Shown piece by piece: positions 44,926 to 53,788 of a stretch of DNA of 64,000 nt. Position 1 is the stretch's first letter, and every line of letters starts with the position of its first letter. The translations under genes were made by a program, and so were the position numbers. The notes under the pieces were generated by a model. The model was not told the origin of the DNA and did not search any database. It saw only the letters and a list, made by a program, of their open reading frames with translations. Source of the stretch: Chitinophaga deserti (GTDB taxonomy: Bacteria > Bacteroidota > Bacteroidia > Chitinophagales > Chitinophagaceae); the NCBI RefSeq assembly GCF_003149455.1, contig NZ_QFFK01000002.1, forward strand, positions 682,001 through 746,000. The letters are read 5' to 3'.

Positions 44926-45882
44926 TCAGGAGTAATGACCATCCAATTCAGAAATCTGCTGTTTGATGATAATCTTTAGATCTTCGGGTGCCACTATAGA
45001 TGCATGTTTCCCCAGCATGAGCAGCCAGCGGGCAAAGTAATGCAGGCTGTGGTAAAGGAAATCCATCTCCACATATTCTGTTTCCGTTCTCTCCTGTACA
45101 AATCCATAATGATATTTCTGTTGCCCCAGCCAGCGTGCCACATCGTGGGAGATGCGTACCTGAATCAGGCTGGGCTGGTCCGGATCGGCCTCAAATTCTT
45201 TAGTGATGTATTCCTGTAAAGAGATCCGTTTGGATTTGTCGAACACCTGGCTGGTAAGTTGGAGGCTTTTGATACGGTCAGCACGAAAGTCGCGGTAATC
45301 GTTGCGGAGGCGGCACCAGCCAATGAGGTGCCAGCTGCTGTTCATATGAAAGATGCCGATGGGTTCAATTTCCCGGCGCGAAGTACTGTCGTTATAAAAA
45401 GAATAGTATTCCACAGAAAGTACTTTCTGGTTGGCCAGCCCTTCCTGTATATCGCTGAGGAAGCGGTTGGGGAACTGTTGATCATTAGCGCGGTTATCGC
45501 GTAATACAGCAATATTATCGTCCAGCGATTCCAGGAAATCCTTATCGCTGCCCCGCAATACAGCCCTGATTTTTTGCATGGCATTGCTGAATTGCTGGTG
45601 GTTAGACTGGTCGCTGTGTTTTTCCATGAGCTTTTCCCCGGTGAGGAGGGCAGCCGCTTCATTACGGTTGAACATAACGGGGGGCAGATGATACCCGTCC
45701 ACGATATAGTACCCCGTACCCGCTTCGGCGCCAATTGGCACCCCGGCTTCCATAAGGGCTTTTACATCGCGGTAAACAGTACGCAGGCTAATTTCAAACC
45801 TGTCTGCGATTTCCTGTGCCTTCACGATCTTCTTCCCCTGCAGTTGTATAAGTATAGCGGTTAAACGGTCGATACGGTTCAT
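44926..45882 (-). CDS. YafY-type HTH/WYL-domain transcriptional regulator
   Basis: 318 aa. N-terminal HTH_11 winged helix (about 1-60: RLTAILIQLQGKKIVKAQEIADRFEISLRTVYRDV is the classic opening). The central WYL domain contains SSWHLIGWCRLRNDYRDFRADRI; the WYL core aromatic and Arg residues are present. WYL domains sense nucleic-acid or small ligands. Likely controls itself and the GyrI-like gene. Confidence 0.92.
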   Translation of the reverse strand: MNRIDRLTAILIQLQGKKIVKAQEIADRFEISLRTVYRDVKALMEAGVPIGAEAGTGYYIVDGYHLPPVMFNRNEAAALLTGEKLMEKHSDQSNHQQFSNAMQKIRAVLRGSDKDFLESLDDNIAVLRDNRANDQQFPNRFLSDIQEGLANQKVLSVEYYSFYNDSTSRREIEPIGIFHMNSSWHLIGWCRLRNDYRDFRADRIKSLQLTSQVFDKSKRISLQEYITKEFEADPDQPSLIQVRISHDVARWLGQQKYHYGFVQERTETEYVEMDFLYHSLHYFARWLLMLGKHASIVAPEDLKIIIKQQISELDGHYS

Positions 45883-46111
45883 GACTCAAAAATAATGACT
45901 ATTTATCCGTGGTTAAACTTTTCCTTCTTTTAACAGTCTTTGGTTAGATGTTAATGCCCATTTCCTTTACCGGAAAATATTTTCAAAAAACATGTTTCAA
46001 CACGCAAGTTTTTTCTTCGTTCAACGTCTAACTATTAAACAGGCTACATAACATATTCAACATATTAAAGATACTAGTTGCTGTTACAGCATATAGTTAG
46101 GTTAAATGGTA

Positions 46112-46139
46112 AAGCCCTGGCAATTCCTTGCCGGGGCTT
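46112..46139 (-). terminator. Terminator-like hairpin after cydB
   Basis: AAGCCCTGGCAA (46112-46123), loop TTCC, TTGCCGGGGCTT (46128-46139). The stem is strong, but the T-run on the minus strand is short (TTTACC). Confidence 0.6.
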
Positions 46140-46160
46140 CTTTATACATGGAAATCCCGT

Positions 46161-47195
46161 TTAGTAGCTCATTTCATTGAGTTTTACCTTACCCCGGAAA
46201 GTCCAGAACACAAAAATTGTATAGGAAATAACGAGCGGGGTACCTATCGCTGCAATCAATAACATGATTCTCAAAGATTTAGGGGAAGAGGCGGCTTCGT
46301 AAATACTGATGCTGAATGCAGGATCGGTAGTACTGATGACAATGTTGGGGTACAGTCCGATAGCAAATAAAATCAGCAGTATGGCGGTAATACAGCTGGA
46401 AAAGACGAATGCCGTGAAATACTTCCTCGCATCAATGTTCCGCTTAATATTGAGCACGGTAAGCACTGCCAGCATGGGCAGCACAAACAACCATGGATGC
46501 TCTTTAAACTCCTCCGTCATATGCGGGATATAGATGAGCGTAACCATAGACGACAGGATGAAGCAGAGGATAAAGAATTTGCTGCAGTTGTTTACCAGCA
46601 CCGTTAGCTTGGCGTACAGCCGGTTTTCCGTTTTCATGACAAGATAAATTGCACCATGGAGCATGAACAACGATAAGGTGGTGATGGCGATCAGGAGTGC
46701 ATAGGGATGAAAGAAGGTGAGCAGCCCGCCGGTGAATTCGTGCTTTTCGTTCATCGGCAGTCCATGGATGAGGTTGCCAAGGATAAGCCCCAGCAACAGG
46801 GTGATACCTGTGCTTGAAACCATGTACGCCACATCCCACATTTTACGCCACCATGCCATGGGTTCCTTGCCCCGGAATTCTATGGATATACCCCGGAAGA
46901 TCAGCGCCACAAGGAATAGCATAAAGGGGACGTAGAATATGGAAAGGATCGTTCCATACACCAGCGGAAACCCTGCAAACAGTGCGCCTCCCGCTATTAC
47001 CAGCCATACTTCATTACCGTCCCATACCGGGCCGATGGCATTCAGCGCTATACGGCGGCTTTCTTCTTTGTTAAAGAACAAATGTAATGCCCCTGCTCCA
47101 AGATCAAACCCGTCGAGCACACCATAACCAGTTATAAGTCCACCGATCACCAGGAACCACAGGGTGGGTAAGTCCAGACCAAAAATCGTTTCCAT
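46161..47195 (-). CDS. cydB: Cytochrome bd ubiquinol oxidase subunit II
   Basis: 344 aa from ATG 47195 (METIFGLDLPTLWF); an ATG at 47273 would overlap cydA and is rejected. Eight to nine membrane helices; LDGFDLGAGALHLFF and GPVWDGNEVWLVIAGGALFAGFP are the CydB signatures. Supports the haem-bearing CydA in reducing oxygen with high affinity. Begins 10 bases after the cydA stop. Confidence 0.96.
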   Translation of the reverse strand: METIFGLDLPTLWFLVIGGLITGYGVLDGFDLGAGALHLFFNKEESRRIALNAIGPVWDGNEVWLVIAGGALFAGFPLVYGTILSIFYVPFMLFLVALIFRGISIEFRGKEPMAWWRKMWDVAYMVSSTGITLLLGLILGNLIHGLPMNEKHEFTGGLLTFFHPYALLIAITTLSLFMLHGAIYLVMKTENRLYAKLTVLVNNCSKFFILCFILSSMVTLIYIPHMTEEFKEHPWLFVLPMLAVLTVLNIKRNIDARKYFTAFVFSSCITAILLILFAIGLYPNIVISTTDPAFSISIYEAASSPKSLRIMLLIAAIGTPLVISYTIFVFWTFRGKVKLNEMSY

Positions 47196-47205
47196 AGTAA
47201 GCTTT

Positions 47206-48600
47206 TTAGTGTTCAGGGTTTTGCAGTTGTTTGATATTCCGTTTGGAAAACTCATCGCTTTCTTCTTCCTCATTATGCGTCATTGCCGGCCCGTGCTGAA
47301 TTTTCTTATTGAGCAGATAGATGAATAGTACGAACAGTAAAGCATAAACGAGGGTAAAGAGTATGAGGCTGAACATTACCTGGTTGGCCTTCACATCTTT
47401 ACTGAGCGCATCAGAAGTGCGTAGCAGGCCGTACACTACCCAGGGCTGGCGGCCCACCTCAGCGGCATACCACCCGGCCTGATTGGCTACCTGTGGCAGC
47501 AGCACAGCCCAAACGAAGAGTGTCATAAGCCATTTCTTATTGAACAGCTGTTTCCGCCACAGGAAATACAATGCCGCCAGCGTAAGGGCGATCAGCATCA
47601 TGCCAATAGCCACCATAATGTGATAAGTCTGAAACACGAAGTTCACGGCTGTAGGCCTTTCGGTGACCGGGAAGGCATTAAGCCCTGTTACCGGTGCCTG
47701 GAAAGACCCATGGGTAAGAAAGGATAACCCGCCCGGTACTGCCAGTCCTGTAGTTTTACCGGTTTTATTATCAACCCATCCGAAGAGGTACATGGGCGCC
47801 ACGGCAGAACTGTCCCAATGCCCTTCCATGGCTGCAAGCTTGGCGGGTTGATAGTGACTGACATATTCTGCGGAGCGGTGCCCGGTAAACAGCTGTGCAA
47901 GCGCGGCAACGGCGGCAACAGAAAGACCTACTTTGAACATGGCTTTGGCAGGTTCAACAAAGCGGTTGCGGACGATGTACCAGGCGCCTACACTCATCAC
48001 CAGGAACGAACCTGCAAGGAAGGAGCCGAGAATGACATGAGAAAAGCGGTCAACGGATGATGGATTAAATACCATTTCCCAGAAATCGGTGATAACAGCG
48101 CGGGCCTGCATTCCTTCCCCTTCAATCACATACCCGGTGGGTGTTTGTTGCCAGGAGTTGGCGATCACTATCCAGAGGGCGGAAAAGATGGAGCCAAGTG
48201 CTACCATGATGGTAGAAAAGAAGTGGACGCCTTTGCTGACACGGTTCCAGCCAAAGAGGAGGATACCCAGGAAGCCGGATTCCAGTGCGAAGGCGAAGAT
48301 ACCTTCTGCCGCCAGCGCGCTGCCGAATATATCTCCCACGTACCGGGAATAGGTAGCCCAGTTGGTACCAAACTCGAATTCCATGACGATGCCTGTGGCT
48401 ACCCCGATGCCGAAGATGAGTGCGAAAATTTTAATCCAGAAGCGGGTGATGTCTTCATACATTTTAATCCCCGTCCGGAGGTACATGCCTTCCATGATAA
48501 CGAGGCATACGCCCAGTCCGATGCTTAACGGGGGGTATATATAATGGAAGGCAATGGTGAAAGCGAATTGAATGCGGCTGAGTATTTCGACTGATGGCAT
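47206..48600 (-). CDS. cydA: Cytochrome bd ubiquinol oxidase subunit I
   Basis: 464 aa. Haem ligands are recognisable: His19 ([11 protein letters not shown]) for b595, His188 ([10 protein letters not shown]) and Met334/335 for b558. Glu99 and Glu107 ([14 protein letters not shown]) are the proton-channel acids. [10 protein letters not shown] carries the quinol-contacting Lys and Glu, and GRQPWVVYG is the family signature. Length suggests the short-Q-loop type. Quinol oxidase for low oxygen, not proton-pumping but electrogenic. A candidate FNR-type site lies upstream. Confidence 0.97.
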   Translation of the reverse strand: MPSVEILSRIQFAFTIAFHYIYPPLSIGLGVCLVIMEGMYLRTGIKMYEDITRFWIKIFALIFGIGVATGIVMEFEFGTNWATYSRYVGDIFGSALAAEGIFAFALESGFLGILLFGWNRVSKGVHFFSTIMVALGSIFSALWIVIANSWQQTPTGYVIEGEGMQARAVITDFWEMVFNPSSVDRFSHVILGSFLAGSFLVMSVGAWYIVRNRFVEPAKAMFKVGLSVAAVAALAQLFTGHRSAEYVSHYQPAKLAAMEGHWDSSAVAPMYLFGWVDNKTGKTTGLAVPGGLSFLTHGSFQAPVTGLNAFPVTERPTAVNFVFQTYHIMVAIGMMLIALTLAALYFLWRKQLFNKKWLMTLFVWAVLLPQVANQAGWYAAEVGRQPWVVYGLLRTSDALSKDVKANQVMFSLILFTLVYALLFVLFIYLLNKKIQHGPAMTHNEEEESDEFSKRNIKQLQNPEH

Positions 48601-48619
48601 GCCAAGGGTTTTATTTGTA

Positions 48620-48627
48620 CAAAAGTA
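48620..48627 (-). promoter_or_regulatory. Candidate -7 element of cydAB
   Basis: On the minus strand TACTTTTG fits TAnnTTTG, 20 bases before the cydA ATG. No -33 TTG at proper spacing, consistent with an activator-dependent promoter. Start of transcription would be near 48614. Confidence 0.5.
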
Positions 48628-48672
48628 GGAGTACGGATCGTCCGGGAGTCTGACAATGGTCAGGCGGTGTTC

Positions 48673-48686
48673 CTGATATTCATCAA
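48673..48686 (-). promoter_or_regulatory. Candidate FNR/CRP-family binding site upstream of cydAB
   Basis: Minus-strand TTGATGAATATCAG matches the FNR consensus TTGAT-N4-ATCAA at nine of ten positions. Its centre is about 66 bases upstream of the predicted start of cydAB transcription, a usual activating distance. Confidence 0.5.
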
Positions 48687-48696
48687 GTTAGTAAAG

Positions 48697-48734
48697 TAGT
48701 GTCAAATGCAAACACATACGTGTTTTCGACACTA
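48697..48734. repeat. Interrupted palindrome in the cydA/kinase intergenic region
   Basis: TAGTGTC (48697-48703) with GACACTA (48728-48734), and inside it AAACAC/GTGTTT around an ATAC centre. Could be an operator or an RNA hairpin. Confidence 0.6.
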
Positions 48735-48738
48735 TCAA

Positions 48739-48910
48739 TAACAACCATTTAACACGAGTAGGGAGTTAAGGCATCTAATTTTGAGAAACCATGGTAGGGG
48801 TTAGGTTTAAACTGAACACCTCCATGTAGTTAAATTGGAGCGTATTTAGCAGGTCTGGGGATCTCCCCGGACTTGTTATTTTACATTTGATTGTTAACAA
48901 CCATTTAACA
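48739..48910. repeat. Pair of exact 16-bp direct repeats
   Basis: TAACAACCATTTAACA occurs at 48739-48754 and 48895-48910. A terminator-like hairpin lies between them (AGGTCTGGGG 48851-48860 with CCCCGGACTT 48865-48874). Confidence 0.7.
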
Positions 48911-49004
48911 AATCTTACCGGCGTGTCTTGGTAATTTTCGTCAGCATCAAAGATCGTAGATACCAGTAAGTTCAAATATAAATTTTGGAGAGTTATCACC
49001 TCTG

Positions 49005-49031
49005 GCCCGATGTTTATCGGGCTAATTTTTT
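49005..49031 (+). terminator. Intrinsic terminator ahead of the hybrid kinase gene
   Basis: GCCCGAT (49005-49011), loop GTTT, ATCGGGC (49016-49022), TAA, then six T. No coding gene lies just upstream on this strand, so it either ends an unannotated small transcript or shields the kinase gene. Confidence 0.75.
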
Positions 49032-49168
49032 GCAGCAGCCGTATTTGTTAAAGGCTTGTTGCTGTTTTGAGGGGTAAGAATAATCTCCATGCGCCCATTT
49101 TGCACCGGGAAGATTTGTTCCGGGCCTTTTGGGGAAAATTCCGTAAATTATAGAAGAGAGTTTTTTGA

Positions 49169-51229
49169 ATGTTAACGGGATGGTTCAATATCATTAAACG
49201 TATAGGGCTTCAGCCAGACCGCAAGGGAGGCGACGTAAAGCGTTTGATGGTGGTAAATTCCTTCAGTTTTATCACCGCAATCCTTTGCGCCTTCTGTGGT
49301 GTTACCCTTGCGTGGATTTCAGGGGACTGGTCCATTCTCTACACCGCCCTCGGTTTCGTATGCGGTTTCCTTTCCATTCTTGCCTTCAACCGGATTGGCT
49401 GGTATGGTACCGCCAAGTTCTCGCTGATGTTCGTATTCTGCATGGTAATGCTGTATTACGGCGCTACTTTCGGCGAAAGCACACAGGTACATTTTCTCGG
49501 CCTTTTCCTCATCGGCGTTCCCCTCCTAATCTGCACACCAGACGAACAGGAACTGCGCTTCATGTGCCTGCTCATGATCCTCGTGTGCCTGGCCTTACTT
49601 GAAACCAATTACTATTACCAGCTGATCAGCCCGATGGAAATGTCGCGGCAGGAATTATTCTTTTTCAGATGGCTCATCATGTCAGTTGTACTGACCCTCA
49701 ATTTCATGGTCATCAGATTCTATCAGCTCAATATCACCGGCCTCCTGAAGCGGTTGCAAAAAAAGAACGAATCGCTTAACCGTAAGAACGACCTGGTACT
49801 GCGTAAAGAAGCAGAACTGAAACAGATCAATGCCAAATTATCTGCCTATAACGAACATCTCGCGCAGGAAGTGGAAGCCCGTACCTCGGCACTTACGCAG
49901 GGCAACATGATTATGGAAGAGATGATCAGCAATCTCAAAAACAGCAACCGCCAGCTGCGCGAACAGGATAATCTGCTGACCGCACAATTGAAAGAATTGG
50001 AAGAAGCCCGGGAAGCACTTGTGCAGGCACGGGATACTGCTGAGAAAGCAAATCTGGCCAAGTCGGCCTACCTCAGAGAGATCAGTCATGAAATCCGCAA
50101 TCCACTCAACGCTGTGATCGGGATGACCTACCTGCTGCTGAATGAGATCGACAACCGTAACCGCATTCCTCAGAATGCACTCGCTTATATCGAAAGCATC
50201 AGTACCAGCGGCCATACCCTGCTGGAGATCGTCAACAACGTACTGGAACTGGCGCGTATTGAAGCAGGTAAAATAGACCAGGTGCAACCGGAACCTTTTA
50301 ACCTGCGCGATTGGCTCCGCGGTGTTTCGGCCATCTATCAGAATGCCGCCCAGGTAAAGGATGTAGCCATCCAACTGCAGATCGATAACCGCCTGCCTTC
50401 CATCATTTACGGCGATCGTGTTCATCTCACCCAGATCGTCAATAACCTGCTGGGCAACGCTATCAAATTTTCACCTGAAAAGAAGAAAGTGACGCTTCAC
50501 TGTTTCCGTAAAGAATCCATGCAATGGTGCATTCGCGTGTCAGACGAAGGCATTGGTATTCCTGAAGATAAACAGCGTGTTATTTTCCAGCCTTTTGAAC
50601 AGGCCGATGCATCCATACAGGAGAACTATGGAGGTACAGGTCTGGGCCTTACCATTACCCGGCGCATCGCGGAAATGATGGGCGGCAGCATTACAGTATG
50701 GAGCCACCCCGGCGCAGGCACCGCTTTCACCGTAACGCTTCCTCTCAATGCAGAATCTGTTACAGGAGGACTGCAGCCGCTTGAAAATACTACCGCCGCA
50801 CAGCATGAGTATGCTGCTTTTCCTGATGAAACGCGTGTATTGCTGATGGAAGACAGTGAGATTAACCAGCTCATCATGCAGCGGTTTTTCTCTAACGTAG
50901 GGGTTACCCTGCATGTGGCCAACAATGGGGAAGATGGGCTTGCGCTTGCCCGTAAAGTGCATCCCGATATCATTATCATGGACATGCATATGCCTCGCAT
51001 GACAGGCCTTGAAGTAATTGTACAACTGCGTAAAGATCCTGTACTCGCTCATATCCCTGTTATCGCTATTTCTGCAGATGCATTTCACGAACAGCAGGAT
51101 GAAGCCAAGAATGCCGGCGTAAATGAATATCTCATCAAGCCCATCGAATTCGACCGGCTTTACAATGTAATCAGCCAGTACCTGCGCAAGCAATCCCAAT
51201 TCAGGATGCGCGTCATCAAGGCAAGTTAG
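49169..51229 (+). CDS. Hybrid sensor histidine kinase / response regulator
   Basis: 686 aa. Five or six N-terminal membrane helices (about 28-190), a long coiled coil (about 195-295), HisKA domain with phosphoacceptor His307 (REISHEIRNPLNAVIGM), HATPase domain (LLGNAIKFSPEKKK; SDEGIGIPEDKQRVIFQPFEQ; GGTGLGLTITRRI) and a C-terminal receiver (about 560-680) with MEDSEINQLI, the Asp in IIMDMHMPRM and Lys in YLIKPIE. No output domain: phosphate must pass to another protein. Expressed on its own, convergent with the SRAP gene 13 bases away. Confidence 0.94.
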   Translation: MLTGWFNIIKRIGLQPDRKGGDVKRLMVVNSFSFITAILCAFCGVTLAWISGDWSILYTALGFVCGFLSILAFNRIGWYGTAKFSLMFVFCMVMLYYGATFGESTQVHFLGLFLIGVPLLICTPDEQELRFMCLLMILVCLALLETNYYYQLISPMEMSRQELFFFRWLIMSVVLTLNFMVIRFYQLNITGLLKRLQKKNESLNRKNDLVLRKEAELKQINAKLSAYNEHLAQEVEARTSALTQGNMIMEEMISNLKNSNRQLREQDNLLTAQLKELEEAREALVQARDTAEKANLAKSAYLREISHEIRNPLNAVIGMTYLLLNEIDNRNRIPQNALAYIESISTSGHTLLEIVNNVLELARIEAGKIDQVQPEPFNLRDWLRGVSAIYQNAAQVKDVAIQLQIDNRLPSIIYGDRVHLTQIVNNLLGNAIKFSPEKKKVTLHCFRKESMQWCIRVSDEGIGIPEDKQRVIFQPFEQADASIQENYGGTGLGLTITRRIAEMMGGSITVWSHPGAGTAFTVTLPLNAESVTGGLQPLENTTAAQHEYAAFPDETRVLLMEDSEINQLIMQRFFSNVGVTLHVANNGEDGLALARKVHPDIIIMDMHMPRMTGLEVIVQLRKDPVLAHIPVIAISADAFHEQQDEAKNAGVNEYLIKPIEFDRLYNVISQYLRKQSQFRMRVIKAS

Positions 51230-51242
51230 TTCCCATTCAATT

Positions 51243-51992
51243 TTACAATGCCGGTAAGTCGGCCCAGGCCGTTTCTTCGATTACACTTTCGTCGTCGGGT
51301 TTGGCTTTCCGTACGGAATTAACCGTCCAGTAAGCCAGCTCGTCAGAAGGAATACTGTAGGAGAGGATGGACCTGATGCCTTCGTCAGAAAGGTCGGGGC
51401 GCAGCCATTCTTTTTCCAGTTCACGGGGGAGGATGAGGGGCATCCGTCCGGCGTTATCTCCTCCGTTATGAATGCGGCTCATGATGTCGTTAGCGTCGCG
51501 GGTAATAAGTGTGAAAGTACCGGGTATCTCTCCGGTCTCGGGATTAGGGATGTGAGACCAGGCGTAAAGCCCTGCAATAAAGAATATCTCACGGTCTTTG
51601 ACGTGTATGTAATAAGGTACTTTGTTTTTCCATCCCGGTATTTCGCGATGTTCGAAGAAGCCGGTAGCAGGCACGAGGCACCTGTTTTTACGGATGCGGT
51701 TCCAGTAAGCTTTTGGATCCAGCACTTTTTCTGCCCGTGCATTCACCATCCATTTCCTGCCTTTCTTTACTTCTTCAGGCGTTTTCATATAATTCGGAAT
51801 AACGCCCCATTCAAATTTCTGCAGCTTGTATGTGTTGTTATCGCGCAGTACCACCGGCCATTTGGGGTATCCCTGTGCCACTTTGTGAAAAGTAGGTTCG
51901 AAGTGAAGGTCCAGCTGGCCCATGTCTTTCAGTTCGGGCAGATAGTCGAACACGGATGCAATGCTGGCGGAAAATGAAAGGTCGTAACACAT
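51243..51992 (-). CDS. SRAP domain protein (HMCES/YedK family, abasic-site crosslinking)
   Basis: 249 aa. SRAP proteins use Cys2 (after Met removal) to form a covalent, protective link with abasic sites in single-stranded DNA. The conserved residues are present: MCYDLSF with Cys2, VNARAEKV (Asn84, Arg86, Glu88), GFFEHRE (Glu114) and the His in IMSRIHNGG (His175). The usual IH-RMP-IL motif is interrupted by NGGDNAG. It lies four bases after the 161-aa gene, third in the cassette that begins with umuC, which fits a DNA-damage role. Confidence 0.93.
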   Translation of the reverse strand: MCYDLSFSASIASVFDYLPELKDMGQLDLHFEPTFHKVAQGYPKWPVVLRDNNTYKLQKFEWGVIPNYMKTPEEVKKGRKWMVNARAEKVLDPKAYWNRIRKNRCLVPATGFFEHREIPGWKNKVPYYIHVKDREIFFIAGLYAWSHIPNPETGEIPGTFTLITRDANDIMSRIHNGGDNAGRMPLILPRELEKEWLRPDLSDEGIRSILSYSIPSDELAYWTVNSVRKAKPDDESVIEETAWADLPAL

Positions 51993-51996
51993 GGGA

Positions 51997-52482
51997 TCAG
52001 GTTTTTTCGATGTCGGAGAAGGGTATTTTGATTTCTTCCTGTTTCGTTTTCAAATTAAGGAAAAGTTCGCCAAACTGGATAAAGAGCGTAACGGCGAGAT
52101 CTTCTTTCCGGTCGGCCTTCCAGTTGGTATGTCCCCGGATGTATTGTTTGATGGCTGCCCCGGTAGCGGGGTCCGGGCTCCATTTCTTTTTGGCAAGGAG
52201 GGCAATGTATACATGATAACCTTCCGGCTGGCCGGCTGCAATAAAGAGGCGCTCCCGGTCTGCCAGAGCTTCGGCGTCGTAGAGGTGCCGGTGCGGATCT
52301 GCTACGATAGCTTCCATATGGGCGCGTGCTTCTGTGAGGGAGCGGTGGGGCGAGAGCAGGAGGGATGCTTTCAGCGAAGGATGCATCCCCCGCGGATAAT
52401 CCTGCCGTACAAACCACCGGTGCCCCGCATCGAGGAGCCCTTGCAGAACAGCCGGGCGCAATATGGCGAGCGGGTTATGCAT
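51997..52482 (-). CDS. Unrecognised 161-aa protein in the umuC-SRAP cassette
   Basis: I do not recognise a family. The sequence is soluble, without signal peptide, membrane helix or Cys, and has a helical N-terminal half (LTEARAHMEAIVADPHRHLYDAEALADRERLFIAAG is split by short turns), then YHVYIALLAKKKWSPDPATGAAIKQYIRGH and a strand-helix end with LAVTLFIQFGELFLNLK. Its ATG overlaps the umuC TAA (TAATG), and SRAP starts four bases after its stop, so translation is coupled on both sides. Context says it helps polymerase-mediated damage tolerance or abasic-site protection; that is inference only. Confidence 0.8.
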   Translation of the reverse strand: MHNPLAILRPAVLQGLLDAGHRWFVRQDYPRGMHPSLKASLLLSPHRSLTEARAHMEAIVADPHRHLYDAEALADRERLFIAAGQPEGYHVYIALLAKKKWSPDPATGAAIKQYIRGHTNWKADRKEDLAVTLFIQFGELFLNLKTKQEEIKIPFSDIEKT

Positions 52483-53744
52483 TATTCCGGTTTGGCTTTA
52501 ATGATTTCATGGAGGCGGGTGGTGTAGCAGGGGGAAAGGCGCTCCTGCCGCAGTGTCCATTTCTTATCGCCGCCCTGCACCGCAAACCGCAGCACGGGCT
52601 TCCCTGCAAAATGTTTTGTGATACCGTCGAGCGCCTGCATGAGCTTGCGCTCTTTATCGTGATTGGTGGTTTCGAAAAGGTTTTCCTGTACCTCCGTATC
52701 CGGAACAAGATCCATGGCGGTAATGCCCGTTTTCTTGTAATTATATCCCGGTTTAAAGATATGGTCCAGCGCGAGGAGGGCATGGCGGATGAGCTCGCGG
52801 GTGGAATTGGCGGGTACCGGAAGGCGCACGTTCACGGAGCGGTGATACTGCGCATCCTGGCCACGGAAGTTGTTGGTTTGTACAAACACCTGTATTACGG
52901 TAGCGCGGGAGTTTTGACTCCGCAGCTTTTGTGCTGCTACCGCGGCGTAGTTGGCGAGCGCTTCCTGGATATCTGATTTTTCAGTGAGCAGCTGTCCGAA
53001 GGAGCGGGCAACACACACTGCTTTTTTAGGTGGTGCTGCTTCTTCCAGTGCTATACTGGGGATGCCGCGAAGCTCCCGTACCAGGCGGAGGCCCGTTACC
53101 GTGAGTTCCCGCCGGGCAAAGTCGTCTGGTACAAGAGAGAGGTCGAATGCGGTGTGGAAGCCTTTCTGATGGAGCATGGCGGCATACTGGGGCCCGATGC
53201 CCCAGATGTCTTCCACTTGCGTGGCGGCTAATACTGCCCGTGTTTTCTCAGGGGAATCCAGTACGAGAAAGCCTTCCGGCAGTTTATTCTTTTTGACAGC
53301 ACGGTTAGCCATCTTGGCGAGGGTTTTGGTAGGGGCCACGCCTACTGATACAGGCAGGCCCACATCGTGGAGTACGCCGGCGCGGATGGCTGCAGCAAGG
53401 GCGCCGGGGGCAGTATGCCCTGTGAGGTCGAGAAAGGCTTCATCTATACTATACACTTCCATTTCAGGCGCATAGGAAGAGAGTACCTGCATGACGCGTT
53501 GGGAAAGACTGCCATAGAGGGTGTAGTTGGAGGAGAAGACTGCTACCTGGTGGCGCTGCAGGAGCTCTTCCATGAAAAATGCCGGTGCGCCCATCCGTAT
53601 GCCGAGGGTTTTGGCTTCTTCGGAACGGGATATTACGCATCCGTCGTTGTTGCTGAGTACCACCACCGGAAGGTGAAGTACGCCGGGGTGGAAGAGCCTT
53701 TCGCAGCTTACGTAAAAATTATTGCAGTCGACCAGAGCAATCAT
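52482..53744 (-). CDS. umuC: Y-family DNA polymerase (UmuC/Pol V type)
   Basis: 420 aa from ATG 53744 (MIALVDCNNFYVSCERLF); an upstream start at 53795 would cross the operator dyads. Catalytic acids: Asp6, then Asp101-Glu102 in YSIDEAFLDL. SNNDGCVISRSEEAKTLGI and the IWGIGPQYAAML helix-hairpin are UmuC-like. The C-terminal DUF4113 segment RQERLSPCYTTRLHEII is typical of UmuC rather than DinB. UmuC inserts nucleotides opposite lesions and normally needs UmuD'; no umuD is adjacent here. Confidence 0.95.
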   Translation of the reverse strand: MIALVDCNNFYVSCERLFHPGVLHLPVVVLSNNDGCVISRSEEAKTLGIRMGAPAFFMEELLQRHQVAVFSSNYTLYGSLSQRVMQVLSSYAPEMEVYSIDEAFLDLTGHTAPGALAAAIRAGVLHDVGLPVSVGVAPTKTLAKMANRAVKKNKLPEGFLVLDSPEKTRAVLAATQVEDIWGIGPQYAAMLHQKGFHTAFDLSLVPDDFARRELTVTGLRLVRELRGIPSIALEEAAPPKKAVCVARSFGQLLTEKSDIQEALANYAAVAAQKLRSQNSRATVIQVFVQTNNFRGQDAQYHRSVNVRLPVPANSTRELIRHALLALDHIFKPGYNYKKTGITAMDLVPDTEVQENLFETTNHDKERKLMQALDGITKHFAGKPVLRFAVQGGDKKWTLRQERLSPCYTTRLHEIIKAKPE

Positions 53745-53747
53745 TTG

Positions 53748-53788
53748 GCTAATTATATTAGCAAATATAGCTAAATATATTGGCAAAT
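53748..53788 (-). promoter_or_regulatory. Twin dyad operators overlapping the umuC promoter
   Basis: Two near-copies of a 19-bp sequence, GCTAATTATATTAGCAAAT (53748-53766) and GCTAAATATATTGGCAAAT (53770-53788), start-to-start 22 bp. Each contains a dyad GCyAAT-N3-ATTrGC (the first is perfect). They overlap the minus-strand -7 box TATATTTG (53762-53769) and lie 4 bases before the umuC ATG: the layout of a repressor site, by analogy with SOS operators. Confidence 0.65.

Noticed and set aside
48775-48999. A 74-codon minus-strand frame between cydA and the hybrid kinase
   Set aside because: It runs through the hairpin at 48851-48874 and the direct repeat; composition is not protein-like.
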